From: an uncultured Bacteroidales bacterium
Lineage (GTDB): Bacteria; Bacteroidota; Bacteroidia; Bacteroidales; F082
Direction of reading: 5' to 3'
DNA: 64,000 nucleotides
Assembly: GCA_900318085.1 (NCBI GenBank)
Contig: ONJF01000002.1
Span: forward strand, 186,001-250,000
In this document: positions 7,581 to 16,565 of the stretch, piece after piece
Position numbering within the stretch: the first letter of the stretch is position 1
Layout of the letters: the number at the start of each line of letters is the position of its first letter
Notes under the pieces: model-generated
The model's database searches: none
Told to the model about the DNA's origin: nothing
The model's input: only the letters and a program-made list of their open reading frames with translations
Program-made: the position numbers and the translations under genes

Positions 7581-8990
7581 TTATTTCTTCGTTTTCATCT
7601 CAAACACCACCGCGTGCGGCATCTCGAAATGGTTCGGGAAGTCGATGCGGTAACGACCATCAGCCTCTCTGCAAAGGGAGGCTTTTTTGTTGCAGCCCAA
7701 GACCTTGATTCTGCCCGTTTTCAGGTTCATGCCCTTGCCGTCGAACCAATAGGTTTCGGGCACGGGACTTTCCTGCTCGTCCAGAAGGAAGATGCCATAG
7801 ACCTTGTCACCCTTCTGTGTGAAACGGAACTTGCCGTAGGTGAAAGGATAGATGGGCCTTGTGCCATAGATGGACTCACCGTTCACCTGCATCCATTCTC
7901 CGATTTCCTTCATACGGAGCAGGGCGGTGTCGGGCAGGTTGCCATCGGCATCGGGACCCACATTGAGGAGGAAGTTGCCGCCTTTGGCCACGATGTCGCA
8001 TAAGAGGTGGATGAGTTTGTTGGTGCTTTTGTAAGTGTCGGTCGAGACATACGACCATGAGTTGCCCATCGACATGCAGGTCTCCCAGGGATAGGGAAGG
8101 AGCGAGTCGGGCACTTGTTGCTCTGGGGTCTGGTAGTTCTCGTATTTTCCACCTACGGAGCGGTCGACGATGATGAGGTCTGGGTTGTTCTCGCGGGCGA
8201 TTTTTGCCACCGTGGGCATGTCGATGTCTTGGATGTAGCCTTGGCAGCCCAACCAGGGACGCGTTTCGTCGTTAACGCTCCATTCGGGACGCACCCAGCC
8301 GCCATCGAGCCAAAGGATGTCGATGTCGCCATAATTATGGGTGAGTTCGCGTATCTGTCTGTGGGTGAATTGTTTGTATTTCTCAAAACGCTCGGGCATG
8401 GCCGTCGGGTCGTAGTTGACATTGCGGTCGGGGGTGGCCCACTCGTGTGCCCAGTAGTCATCGCAGTGCCAGTCAGGTTTGGAGAAATAAAGGCCAGTCC
8501 AAAAACCTTTTTCGCGGAAGGCTTTCACCACTTCGCCAGTAATGTCAGCTTTGGGATTATTTGAGAACGGACAGCTTGGGTCGACGGTGGAGTAGGAGGT
8601 CTCCTTGGTGCCAAACATGCAGAAGCCGTCGTGGTGCTTCGTGGTGAAGACGACGTACTTCATGCCTGCTCCTTTGGCCGCCTCAGCCCATTTTGTGGGA
8701 TCAAAGTGTTGCGGATTGAAGGTTTTATTAAGGTTTTGGTAATCAGTCTTGTATTGGTAATAATCCGCTCCATTGCGGTTAATCCAAGGCTCGTTGCAGA
8801 TGGACCACGACTCCACCACTTCCCATTGGGCGTAGATGCCCCAGTGCATCATAAAACCGAACTTCAGGTCCTGCCATTGGCTGATGCGGTTCGTGATAAT
8901 GGGGTCGGTTTCAGGGCGTTGGTCGTCGGTTTGGGCGAAGGCCATCATGCAAACAAGGCATAAAAACGTGGAGAAAAAGCACTTCTTCAT
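7581..8990 (-). CDS. Alpha-L-fucosidase, GH29, secreted
   Basis: A 469-residue protein with a Sec signal peptide (MKKCFFSTFLCLVCMMAFA, then QTDD). GH29 features are FGFMMHWGIYAQWEVVESW, KYVVFTTKHHDGFCMF, WTGLYFSKPDWHCDDYW and the nucleophile segment DILWLDGGW with Asp229. The region KGGNFLLNVGPDADGNLPD is also characteristic. GH29 enzymes remove terminal alpha-L-fucose from glycans by a retaining mechanism; periplasmic or surface location is expected. The start is the ATG at 8990. A TTG two codons upstream is less likely. No SusC/SusD pair or other glycosidase lies nearby, so it is an isolated fucosidase rather than part of a visible utilisation locus. Confidence 0.93.
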   Translation of the reverse strand: MKKCFFSTFLCLVCMMAFAQTDDQRPETDPIITNRISQWQDLKFGFMMHWGIYAQWEVVESWSICNEPWINRNGADYYQYKTDYQNLNKTFNPQHFDPTKWAEAAKGAGMKYVVFTTKHHDGFCMFGTKETSYSTVDPSCPFSNNPKADITGEVVKAFREKGFWTGLYFSKPDWHCDDYWAHEWATPDRNVNYDPTAMPERFEKYKQFTHRQIRELTHNYGDIDILWLDGGWVRPEWSVNDETRPWLGCQGYIQDIDMPTVAKIARENNPDLIIVDRSVGGKYENYQTPEQQVPDSLLPYPWETCMSMGNSWSYVSTDTYKSTNKLIHLLCDIVAKGGNFLLNVGPDADGNLPDTALLRMKEIGEWMQVNGESIYGTRPIYPFTYGKFRFTQKGDKVYGIFLLDEQESPVPETYWFDGKGMNLKTGRIKVLGCNKKASLCREADGRYRIDFPNHFEMPHAVVFEMKTKK

Positions 8991-9147
8991 GGTCAATCAG
9001 ATTTATCGTGCAAAGGTAGGAAAAAACGGCTGTCTATTTGTGATTTTTCCATACATATTTAAACTAATGGAAGGAGTTAGAGTGAACTGGAAAAGCGAAC
9101 AAGGACGAAGGGGCGCAACTTTAAACATTAAGGATGTATTATTTGTT

Positions 9148-9178
9148 TTTGACGATAAAGATTGTTTTCCTATATTTG
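9148..9178 (+). promoter_or_regulatory. Bacteroidota promoter for the RND efflux operon
   Basis: -33 TTTG at 9148-9151, a 19-bp spacer, then -7 TATATTTG at 9171-9178, 26 bp before the first ATG. This is the best-spaced promoter in the window. Nothing else was recognised in 8991-9204. Confidence 0.6.
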
Positions 9179-9204
9179 CAAATTAAAAAATTAAATAACC
9201 CTTT

Positions 9205-10347
9205 ATGATTATGAATAAACCGTGTCTTTTGCTGTGCTCAGCGCTGCTATTGGCCTGTGGCATAATGGTTTCCTGTAGTGGAAACCAAACCCCAATGGAA
9301 TTGCCTATGACGAAGTACGAGACCAAGGTGCTTCAACCGGAACCCAAAACGTATAACATGTTGTTCCCAGCAACGACTTGCGGCATCACTGAAATCAAGG
9401 TGTATCCGCAGGTTGAAGGCATTGTTACGAAGAAAAATTACACTCCTGGCACCATCGTCCAAAAAGGCCAAACCCTCTTTGTGATCGACCCGACCGAGTA
9501 TCAACTCAGCGTGCAGTCTGCCGAAGCTAACCTTAAGGTGGCGAAAGCCAATTTGGAGACCACGAGATTGCAGTATGAGTCGAACCAGAAACTGTTTGAA
9601 AAGAGAATCATCAGCGATTATGTGCTCAACACCAGCCTCAACGACTACAATTCGGCGCAGGCTTCGGTTTCGCAGGCTCAGGCACAACTCAACATCGCTC
9701 GGACCAACCTCGGCTATTGTACCGTCACATCACCGGTGACAGGCTTCATTGCCGGCAACGAATTCAACGTGGGCGATATGGTTTCAAGAGCCAAGTATTT
9801 ATGCACCGTGAGCGACATCAGTAAGGTGAAAGCCAACTTCTCCATCACGGAAACCGACTTGCTGAGCATGGTCAAGGAATTTCACTTGATTAATGGCAAA
9901 AACGGCATGGAAGGCCCCAACGGCTCTCTCGTCAGCGACGTGCTGCCCAAAGTGAAACTCAAGCTGAAGGATGGCTCCATATATAATAATGATGGCAATA
10001 TTACCGTGATTGGCGCTATCGTCAACCAAACCACGGGTACGTCGTCATGCGAGGCTGTTTTTGACAACCCTGACGGCGTGCTTCGTTCAGGTTTGTCGGC
10101 CAACGTCATCATTCCAGTTTCGCTCAACAGCGTGCTGAGCGTGCCTCAAACGGCCGCCGTGCGCCTGCAAGACCAGATGATGTTCTACCGCGTCAAGCAA
10201 GATGGCACGGTGGAAGGCATCATCTGCAAGGAAGTGTATCCCTCAAACGACGGAACGGAATATTATATTTTCGAAGGCTTGAACGCAGGCGACGAAGTGG
10301 TCACCAATGGTGCGGGTAAGTTGACGAATGGACAGAAAATCAGATAA
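9205..10347 (+). CDS. RND efflux periplasmic adaptor (membrane fusion lipoprotein)
   Basis: A 380-residue AcrA/MexA-type adaptor. The N terminus is a lipoprotein signal (CLLLCSALLLACGIMVSC, lipidated Cys before SGN). Then come a biotinyl-lipoyl-like half motif (VYPQVEGIVTKKNYTPGTIV), an alpha-hairpin (ANLKVAKANLETTRLQYESN), the second half (YCTVTSPVTGFIAGNEFNVG) and the beta-barrel. It bridges the inner-membrane pump and the outer-membrane channel. It is first in a three-gene operon with pump and channel following in order. ATGs at 9205 and 9211 are both possible starts. An 85-bp gap to the pump carries two hairpin repeats. Confidence 0.92.
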   Translation: MIMNKPCLLLCSALLLACGIMVSCSGNQTPMELPMTKYETKVLQPEPKTYNMLFPATTCGITEIKVYPQVEGIVTKKNYTPGTIVQKGQTLFVIDPTEYQLSVQSAEANLKVAKANLETTRLQYESNQKLFEKRIISDYVLNTSLNDYNSAQASVSQAQAQLNIARTNLGYCTVTSPVTGFIAGNEFNVGDMVSRAKYLCTVSDISKVKANFSITETDLLSMVKEFHLINGKNGMEGPNGSLVSDVLPKVKLKLKDGSIYNNDGNITVIGAIVNQTTGTSSCEAVFDNPDGVLRSGLSANVIIPVSLNSVLSVPQTAAVRLQDQMMFYRVKQDGTVEGIICKEVYPSNDGTEYYIFEGLNAGDEVVTNGAGKLTNGQKIR

Positions 10348-10356
10348 TCTGTAGGG

Positions 10357-10416
10357 CTGTCACACTGTGGCAGCCGTACAATAATAAATGTCTGTCACAT
10401 TGTGGCAGCCGTACAA
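10357..10416 (+). repeat. Two direct copies of a 25-bp REP-like hairpin
   Basis: Copies at 10357-10381 and 10392-10416 differ at one base, start to start 35 bp. Each holds an imperfect palindrome (CTGTCACA with TGTGGCAG). They sit in the adaptor-pump gap. A related element with changed but still complementary arm bases lies at 45859-45908, so this is a dispersed family. Confidence 0.6.
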
Positions 10417-10432
10417 ATAAAGAGTTTAGCGT

Positions 10433-13400
10433 ATGGAAAAACCAATAAAACAAAAATATTTCGTAAAGCACTGGGTGTCAGCGCTTGTCGTCGCTGTGCT
10501 GGTTTGCCTTATCGGAGTGGTGGGACTCAATTCGTTATCGATTGAGCAATACCCTAACATTGCGCCACCACAGGTCGTCATTTCGGCCTCTTACACCGGT
10601 GCCGACGTTGCATCTATCATGAAATCGGTCATCATACCCATCGAGGAGCAGGTGAACGGTGTGGAAGATATGATGTATATCTCCTCATCGGCTTTCTCCA
10701 ACGGTAGTGCCGAAATCAGTGTGTATTTCAAGCAAGGCACCGATGCCGACAAAGCCACGGTGAATGTGCAAAACCGCGTGAGTCAGGCCGAAGGCAAATT
10801 GCCTGCTGCAGTGACCCAACAGGGTGTTACCGTGCAAAAGAGTGTCAACTCCATCCTGCAAATCCAGTCTTTGGAGAGTACCGACGACAGGTTTGACCAG
10901 AAGTTTATTATCAACTACTTGGACATCAATGTAATACCGCGTATCAGCCGTATCACTGGTGTGGGTAGCATCAAACTCCTCGGCGATACCTACGGTGTAC
11001 GTATCTGGATCAAGCCGGATGTGATGGCCTCATACGGCGTCACCAGGGAAGAGATTATCAATGCCATCAATGAGCAGCACATGGTGTCGCCCGTGGGTAG
11101 CATCGAGAGCACGGTTAACAAGATGGACATTGAGTTCAAGGGACAACTCAGCGAAATGAGCGAGTTCGGGGAAATCATCCTGCGTGCCACCCCTGACGGC
11201 GAGGTTTTGCGCTTGAGAGACGTGGCCGACGTGGAGTTTGGAACCAAGACGTACTCCTTCCGTTCGAAGGTGGACGGACATCCCGGAGCAATGTTCTTCG
11301 TCAAGCAGGCACCGGGTGCCAACGCTACAGAAGTCAACGCGGAAATCGACAAGGCGATCAAGGAAATCTCAAAGTCGTTGCCTGCTGGATTGGAGTTCAA
11401 GCAGATGGAGACCTCCGATGACTTCCTTTACGCCTCCATCCACAATGTGGTCGAAACCCTTATCATCGCCATCGTCCTCGTTATCCTCATCGTGTATCTG
11501 TTCCTACAGGATTTCAAGGCGACGTTGATTCCTTCGGTTTCCATCATCGTGTCGTTGGTGGGCACCTTTGCCATTGTGTGGGCCTTGGGCTATTCGCTCA
11601 ACCTAATCACGCTATTCGCCTTGGTGTTGGCCATCGGAACCGTCGTCGATGACGCCATTGTGGTCGTTGAGGCGGTGATGACGAAGATGGAGACAGGAAA
11701 ATACACCGCCGCATCCGCCACCAGCGAGGCACTCCATGAGGTGACGGCAGCCGCTATTTCAACCTCGTTGGTGTTTGTCGCCGTGTTTATCCCCGTGACT
11801 TTCATCTCGGGCACCCAAGGCACTTTCTTCAAGCAGTTCGGTTTCATTATGTCGGGTTCGGTGTGCCTTTCCACCCTTTCAGCCTTGACCATCTGCCCAG
11901 CCCTTTGCGCGCTTTTGTTCAAACCGAAAAAAGAAGGCGAAAAAGAACATAAGGGAGTCAGCTATTACGTCAAGCAAGCATACGATGTGGCATTCAATGC
12001 CATGTTGAGCAAGTATATGAAAGGCGTGAGCAAATTCATCAAGCGTCCTGCTGTTTCTTGGATTCTGGTAGCGGTTTTCAGTGTTGGTATGGTATGGTTG
12101 ATGAAGAGCGCCCAATCGGAACTTGTCCCTCAGGAAGACCAGGGCTTCTTCTTCGTCGATGTGCAAACCACACCAGGCACCTATCTGAACGAAACGGAAG
12201 CGGCGGTCAGTAAAGTCGAGAATTACGTTAAATCAATAGAGGATGTCGAACTGGTTAGCGCCGTGTCAGGCTTCTCCATCATGAACGGTGGTGCGGGCAC
12301 CAACTACGGCACCTTGATGGTACGAATGAAAAACTGGGAGGAGCGAGACTTCTACAGCGTCGCCACCGTGCAGAACCAAATCACATTGTGGTCGATGGAG
12401 AATATGCCGGAGGCCGATGTATCCGTGTTCCAGATGCCTCAGATTCCGGGCTATGGCTCAGGTTCGGCCATAGAGTTGAACCTCCAAAACAGTTCGAGTG
12501 ACGATGACGCGACCTTCATCAATTATGCGACCGAGTTCACGCAGAAATTGAATGAACGCCCAGAGGTGGCCATAGCTGTGGCTACCTATTCGGCCAACTA
12601 TCCTAAATACGAACTTACCGTTGATGTGCCGGCTTGCATTAGCAAGGGCATTTCGCCGAGGACCGTCGTCGAGACCATCGGCACTAACCTTGCCGGATCG
12701 TATATCGGCACCTACACCAAGTACGGCAAGGTGTACTATGTGATTGTGGAGGCGGGCAATGAGTATCGCATGGAGCCGAGCACGCTCAACAACATTTACG
12801 TTCAGGCAGGCGAAGAAATGACTCCAGTGTCGGGGTTGGTCACCATGACCCCGATCATGGGCACCTCGCAGGAGCGCCGTTTCAACCTGTTTACCTGCTA
12901 CAACATTAACCTGATTGCTAACCCAGGCTATACTTCGTCGCATGTGCGTACCGCCGTCGATGAGGTGATGGAAGAGGTGTTCCCCGAAGGCTACAGCTAT
13001 GAGTTTGGCGGTATGGCGCGTGAGGAGGCTGCCAATGCCGGTTCCAACACCACCGCCATCATTTATGCCATCGCCGTATTGTTGGTCTACCTCATCCTCG
13101 CCGTGTTGTATAACTCGGTGTTTATCCCCTTCGCGGTGTTGCTGTCCATCCCGTTTGGTATCTTTGGCGCTTACTTGTCGGTGCGCCCCTTGGAGGCGCT
13201 GATGGGCGTGGGAGTCAACGTATATGTGCAGGTAGGTGTCATTATGTTGATGGGTTTGGCGGCCAAGACTGCCATTCTTATCACTGAGTTCGCTGTGCAG
13301 AAACGCAAGGAGGGCATGTCGATTTACGATGCTGCCGTTGGTGCCTGCCAAGACCGTCTGCGTCCTATCCTGATGACCGTTTTGACCATGATTATCGGTA

Positions 13401-13579
13401 TGATCCCGTTGATTGTGGGCACGGGCGCAGGTGCTGTGGGTAACAAGTCGCTGTCCATCGCCGTGGTGGGCGGTATGACGGTGGCTATCATCGCCATCTT
13501 GTTCGTCACGCCGGCCTTGTACATTGTGTTCCAAACGATTCACGAGCGCTTGACACCTGATAAAGACGATGTTGAATAA
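10433..13579 (+). CDS. RND multidrug efflux pump, HAE1 family (AcrB/MexB-like)
   Basis: A 1048-residue inner-membrane proton antiporter. The N-terminal transmembrane helix is followed by SIEQYPNIAPPQVVISASY, the porter domain, and TM4 with the proton-relay pair in AIGTVVDDAIVVVEAVM. The second half repeats the fold (YLILAVLYNSVFIPFAVLLS, then GLAAKTAILITEFAVQKRKE). The length matches the family (about 1030-1050). It captures substrates from the periplasm and membrane and passes them to the outer-membrane channel. The ATG at 10433 has no competitor. The substrate range cannot be read from sequence; bile salts, detergents or drugs are typical for the family. Confidence 0.95.
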   Translation: MEKPIKQKYFVKHWVSALVVAVLVCLIGVVGLNSLSIEQYPNIAPPQVVISASYTGADVASIMKSVIIPIEEQVNGVEDMMYISSSAFSNGSAEISVYFKQGTDADKATVNVQNRVSQAEGKLPAAVTQQGVTVQKSVNSILQIQSLESTDDRFDQKFIINYLDINVIPRISRITGVGSIKLLGDTYGVRIWIKPDVMASYGVTREEIINAINEQHMVSPVGSIESTVNKMDIEFKGQLSEMSEFGEIILRATPDGEVLRLRDVADVEFGTKTYSFRSKVDGHPGAMFFVKQAPGANATEVNAEIDKAIKEISKSLPAGLEFKQMETSDDFLYASIHNVVETLIIAIVLVILIVYLFLQDFKATLIPSVSIIVSLVGTFAIVWALGYSLNLITLFALVLAIGTVVDDAIVVVEAVMTKMETGKYTAASATSEALHEVTAAAISTSLVFVAVFIPVTFISGTQGTFFKQFGFIMSGSVCLSTLSALTICPALCALLFKPKKEGEKEHKGVSYYVKQAYDVAFNAMLSKYMKGVSKFIKRPAVSWILVAVFSVGMVWLMKSAQSELVPQEDQGFFFVDVQTTPGTYLNETEAAVSKVENYVKSIEDVELVSAVSGFSIMNGGAGTNYGTLMVRMKNWEERDFYSVATVQNQITLWSMENMPEADVSVFQMPQIPGYGSGSAIELNLQNSSSDDDATFINYATEFTQKLNERPEVAIAVATYSANYPKYELTVDVPACISKGISPRTVVETIGTNLAGSYIGTYTKYGKVYYVIVEAGNEYRMEPSTLNNIYVQAGEEMTPVSGLVTMTPIMGTSQERRFNLFTCYNINLIANPGYTSSHVRTAVDEVMEEVFPEGYSYEFGGMAREEAANAGSNTTAIIYAIAVLLVYLILAVLYNSVFIPFAVLLSIPFGIFGAYLSVRPLEALMGVGVNVYVQVGVIMLMGLAAKTAILITEFAVQKRKEGMSIYDAAVGACQDRLRPILMTVLTMIIGMIPLIVGTGAGAVGNKSLSIAVVGGMTVAIIAILFVTPALYIVFQTIHERLTPDKDDVE

Positions 13580-13587
13580 ATTAAACA

Positions 13588-14946
13588 ATGACCGCTATGA
13601 AAAGATATATAGTTTTGATATGTGTTGGGTTCCTGCTGTTGCCTGGCTGCAACCTCTATAAGAAATACGATTCGAAAGCCAACACCATCACAGGCAACCT
13701 TATGGGCGATGTGATGAATCCGCAAGACACCTTGTCAATTGGCGACATGAGTTGGCGTGATGTCTTTAAAGATCCCAATCTCCAGAGCCTCATCGAAACG
13801 GCATTGGTCAACAACACCGATATGCGCACCGCTCAACTCACCATCGAGCAGGCGCAAAACGTGGTGAGGTCGGCCAAATGGGGCTATGCGCCCACTTTGT
13901 CGTTCTCTCCCAATGCCTCCTATAATTATCAAGGTGGAGCTGGTGGTTACAGCGTCCAAATTCCCGTCAGGGCGAGCTGGCAGTTGGGTATTTTTGGTCA
14001 GAACCGGAGCAAAGTCCGTTCAGCCAAGGCAAAACTCGCCTACGATGAAGACTTACGTCAAGCAGTGCAAGTCGACTTGGCCGCCAATGTCGCCAACCTG
14101 TATTACACCTTGGTGATGCTCGACCGCCAGTTAGCGATTTCCGAGGCGACCGAGATACTGTATCAGGAGTCGTACAACACCACGAAGGCCTTGTTCCAGG
14201 CGGGTACCTACAACAGCCCTGCAGTGTATGAGATGCAGGCTTCGTTGGAGGCTTTGCGTGCCGATATTGTAGATTTGCGCTACGGTATCGCTGCTACCGA
14301 AGCCTCGCTCTGCGTGTTGCTCGCAGAGCCGCCGCATCACATCGACCGCTCTTCTTTTGAGCAATTTGAGATGCCCGAGCAGATTCACGTCGGTTTGCCC
14401 ATTCGTTTTCTTGATGCTCGTCCCGATGTCCGTATGGCAGAGCGCAATATGGAAATTGCTTACTACACCACTCAGCAGGCGCGTCAGTCTTTCTATCCTT
14501 CGCTCAGCCTCGATGGTCTGTTTGGCTTAGCCGGTACTTTCAGCGCGCTTGACCTCATCGGTCAGGCCGTAGGCTCGTTGACGCAGCCCATCTTGCAAGG
14601 CGGACAGCTCACGGCACAGCTCCGTAATGCCAAAGCCGAACAAGAGAAGGCCAGTTTGGAGTTCGTCCAGACCCTTTACAATGCTGGTAGTGAGGTGTAT
14701 CAATACAAGAAAGCCATTGAGACGGCAGAGGAAAAGACCAGCCACATCGACATCCGCGTCAACGCCCTGCAAGAGGCTTTTTCGGCCACTACCGAGTTGA
14801 TGAACCATGGCTCGACCACTTATTTGGAGGTCCTCACCGCGCAGGAGTCGTTGCTTTCGGCTCAACTCGCACAAGTGGAAAACCGCTATGAGCTGGTGCA
14901 GGCCCTCATCAACCTTTACACCGCTTTGGGTGGATTTGGGAAGTGA
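13588..14946 (+). CDS. RND efflux outer-membrane channel (TolC/OprM-type lipoprotein)
   Basis: A 452-residue outer membrane factor. The signal is MKRYIVLICVGFLLLPGC with lipobox LPGC. Two repeated halves are visible: LQSLIETALVNNTDMRTAQL, then the NodT-type RPDVRMAERNMEIAY and a second hairpin (AFSATTELMNHGSTTYLEVL). It begins 8 bp after the pump stop; ATGs at 13588 and 13597 are both possible. With the adaptor and pump it completes a tripartite efflux system. A minus-strand terminator follows it. Confidence 0.93.
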   Translation: MTAMKRYIVLICVGFLLLPGCNLYKKYDSKANTITGNLMGDVMNPQDTLSIGDMSWRDVFKDPNLQSLIETALVNNTDMRTAQLTIEQAQNVVRSAKWGYAPTLSFSPNASYNYQGGAGGYSVQIPVRASWQLGIFGQNRSKVRSAKAKLAYDEDLRQAVQVDLAANVANLYYTLVMLDRQLAISEATEILYQESYNTTKALFQAGTYNSPAVYEMQASLEALRADIVDLRYGIAATEASLCVLLAEPPHHIDRSSFEQFEMPEQIHVGLPIRFLDARPDVRMAERNMEIAYYTTQQARQSFYPSLSLDGLFGLAGTFSALDLIGQAVGSLTQPILQGGQLTAQLRNAKAEQEKASLEFVQTLYNAGSEVYQYKKAIETAEEKTSHIDIRVNALQEAFSATTELMNHGSTTYLEVLTAQESLLSAQLAQVENRYELVQALINLYTALGGFGK

Positions 14947-14958
14947 GTTGAAGATACG

Positions 14959-14998
14959 AAAAAACCACGATTCGCAGCATATGCTGCAAGTCGTGGTT
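14959..14998 (-). terminator. Intrinsic terminator for the zeta-toxin pair
   Basis: AACCACGA (14963-14970) pairs with TCGTGGTT (14991-14998) around an inner palindrome GCAGCATATGCTGC. On the minus strand it is followed by a run of T (14964 down to 14959). It sits 24 bp after the last minus-strand gene. Confidence 0.7.
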
Positions 14999-15021
14999 AG
15001 ATTCTATGTGATGTCGGAAGG

Positions 15022-15222
15022 TTATTCCTGTTCCATCATGGCTCTGACTTCCTTGGCTTTCACGGTGTAGATGTTACCATCGGCATCGCAGAAGCAGAAG
15101 GTACCGTTGTGGCGGCAACGCATAGCAAGCAATCGTTGCATCGAGAGGTCGAGACCGCTCATCAATTTCTTGGTGAAGGACGAAACTTCATTCTTCTTGG
15201 CATTCACTGTTACTGTTGTCAT
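15022..15222 (-). CDS. Small protein overlapping the zeta-toxin-like gene, possible antitoxin
   Basis: A 66-residue protein starting MTTVTVNAKKNEVSSFTKKL and including LDLSMQRLLAMRCRHNGTF and a C-terminal VKAKEVRAMMEQE. The ATG at 15222 lies 35 bp inside the end of the zeta-like gene, so translation is likely coupled. A longer upstream frame to 15423 reads only through the kinase gene and has no homology. I do not know a named family. Small downstream partners of this kind occur beside Bacteroidota zeta-like genes as far as I recall. An antitoxin role is inferred from position and size only; classic epsilon or PezA antitoxins precede the toxin. Confidence 0.6.
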   Translation of the reverse strand: MTTVTVNAKKNEVSSFTKKLMSGLDLSMQRLLAMRCRHNGTFCFCDADGNIYTVKAKEVRAMMEQE

Positions 15223-15781
15223 ATTGTCTGATTTTTTTGAATTTTTCTTCATTGTAAAACTTGATGGATTTGATGTTTCCTTCGGCGATGACTTCGGAGG
15301 GCATGATGCTGTTGTCGATGAACAGAAAGTAGTCGACAACGGGGCAGTAAAGATGAAACAAGTTCTTGATGCCCGCTTTGTAACGCCTGCGGATGATACT
15401 GTCGTCCACATGATGACCGCCATGCTTCACTCGCTCGGCAACACGCTGGATGGCCAGTTCGGGGCTTTGCAGCCAGAAATAAATTAGGCTGGACTTATAG
15501 CCTTGCTCGCGTGCTTTGATGATAAGGGAGTGGTAGGATTTAGCGGCCAAGGTGGTCTCGATGGCAAAGTCTGCTTTGTCAGCGATGAGTTTCTTGATGC
15601 GCGACAACATCAGGCGGCCGGCGGCGACTTTGGCACCGTCGGGGTTGAGCGGCGACAGACCCTTGGCGATCTCGTCGCAGTTGACGAACTCCTTGCACTG
15701 CAGTGTTTCGGGTAACACAGTCAAAGAGGCGGTCGTCTTTCCCGCTCCGTTGCAACCTGATATGATATATAAACTCGGCAT
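15188..15781 (-). CDS. Zeta-toxin-like P-loop kinase
   Basis: A 197-residue protein with Walker A GCNGAGKT (9-16), substrate-side NCDEIAKGLSPLNPDGAKV, the strand FAIETTLAAKSY and a basic lid RVAERVKHGG-x-HHVDDSIIRRRY. These match the zeta toxin/PezT family, which phosphorylates UDP-N-acetylglucosamine or related sugar nucleotides and blocks cell-wall synthesis; some members are housekeeping kinases. The ATG at 15781 places the P-loop at the usual N-terminal position, and a frame extension to 15886 was rejected. It forms a two-gene unit with the 66-residue gene and ends at the terminator at 14959-14998. Toxicity is inference. Confidence 0.82.
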   Translation of the reverse strand: MPSLYIISGCNGAGKTTASLTVLPETLQCKEFVNCDEIAKGLSPLNPDGAKVAAGRLMLSRIKKLIADKADFAIETTLAAKSYHSLIIKAREQGYKSSLIYFWLQSPELAIQRVAERVKHGGHHVDDSIIRRRYKAGIKNLFHLYCPVVDYFLFIDNSIMPSEVIAEGNIKSIKFYNEEKFKKIRQYDNSNSECQEE

Positions 15782-15944
15782 CAATTGAATGATTTGCTCG
15801 TTTTCGTGACGGCATTTTTCGTGCCAAATCACGCTGCAAATATACAACTTTTGTGAATAAGTCAACAATTTTCCACACTTTTCCACGATTTTTTTTGTGG
15901 ATTCCGTATTAAACCCCTGATAGTCAAAGATTATCCTGACCGAT

Positions 15945-15952
15945 TATTTTTG
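15945..15952 (+). promoter_or_regulatory. Bacteroidota -7 element for the surface operon
   Basis: TATTTTTG lies 49 bp before the ATG at 16001. It would drive the five-gene run ending at the terminator at 21115-21155. Confidence 0.45.
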
Positions 15953-16000
15953 TCCCCATTTGCAAAAAAAATAGTACTTTTACCGCCTCAAACTGTTGCA

Positions 16001-16564
16001 ATGAAGATTCGTTTGTTCATCGGAATGATTGTTTTGCTTCTAGCGGTATGCTCCTGCCAAAAGCCGGTGGAGTACCCTATCGAGCCAAAGATTGCCTACG
16101 AGGGTTTTACCTATTTGATGAATCCCGACAGCACCTTCAGCGGCGAGGGCATTATTTCGTTCTCCTATACCGATGGCGACGGCGACCTCGGCCTTGACGA
16201 CAGCGACACGCTGCCGCCTTTCGGTTTCCGTGACGCACATTATTATAATATGGTGATCGATTACCTGAAGTGTGAGAATGGCGTTTTCGTGAAGACGCCA
16301 TTGCTTAGCCCTCATGTGCCGACAAGTCCCGCCGATACTCTTGTGCTTTACGACACCGTGACCTTCAACGCCCGCTTCCATCGCCTGCGTGACAACGATG
16401 AACCAAAAGCCATCAGCGGCACGATGGACTATAGGCTTATAGTACGGAATCCCTTGTCGCCTAACGACACGATCAAGTTTGAAATCCGCCTCCTTGACCG
16501 CGCCTTGCATGAAAGCAATGTGATACAAACCGACCCAATCTTCACCAATCCTTTATCGAAATAA
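16001..16564 (+). CDS. Lipoprotein of unknown function
   Basis: A 187-residue protein with signal MKIRLFIGMIVLLLAVCSC and lipidation at the second Cys before QKPVEYP. The mature region contains an acidic FSYTDGDGDLGLDDSDTLPP stretch that looks like a calcium-binding DxDxDG loop, then beta-rich sequence. It is the first gene of the run with the M1 peptidase 1 bp downstream. The ATG at 16001 gives an ideal lipoprotein signal; an upstream frame to 15950 does not. No family name is recognised. Confidence 0.75.
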   Translation: MKIRLFIGMIVLLLAVCSCQKPVEYPIEPKIAYEGFTYLMNPDSTFSGEGIISFSYTDGDGDLGLDDSDTLPPFGFRDAHYYNMVIDYLKCENGVFVKTPLLSPHVPTSPADTLVLYDTVTFNARFHRLRDNDEPKAISGTMDYRLIVRNPLSPNDTIKFEIRLLDRALHESNVIQTDPIFTNPLSK

Positions 16565-16565
16565 A

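Noticed and set aside
7581-8990. Polysaccharide utilisation locus around the fucosidase
   Set aside because: No SusC/SusD pair, sulfatase or other glycosidase lies beside it; neighbours are an ABC exporter and an efflux operon.
12458-13588. 376-codon open frame antisense to the RND pump
   Set aside because: His/Gln-rich shadow of a conserved pump gene without its own homology.
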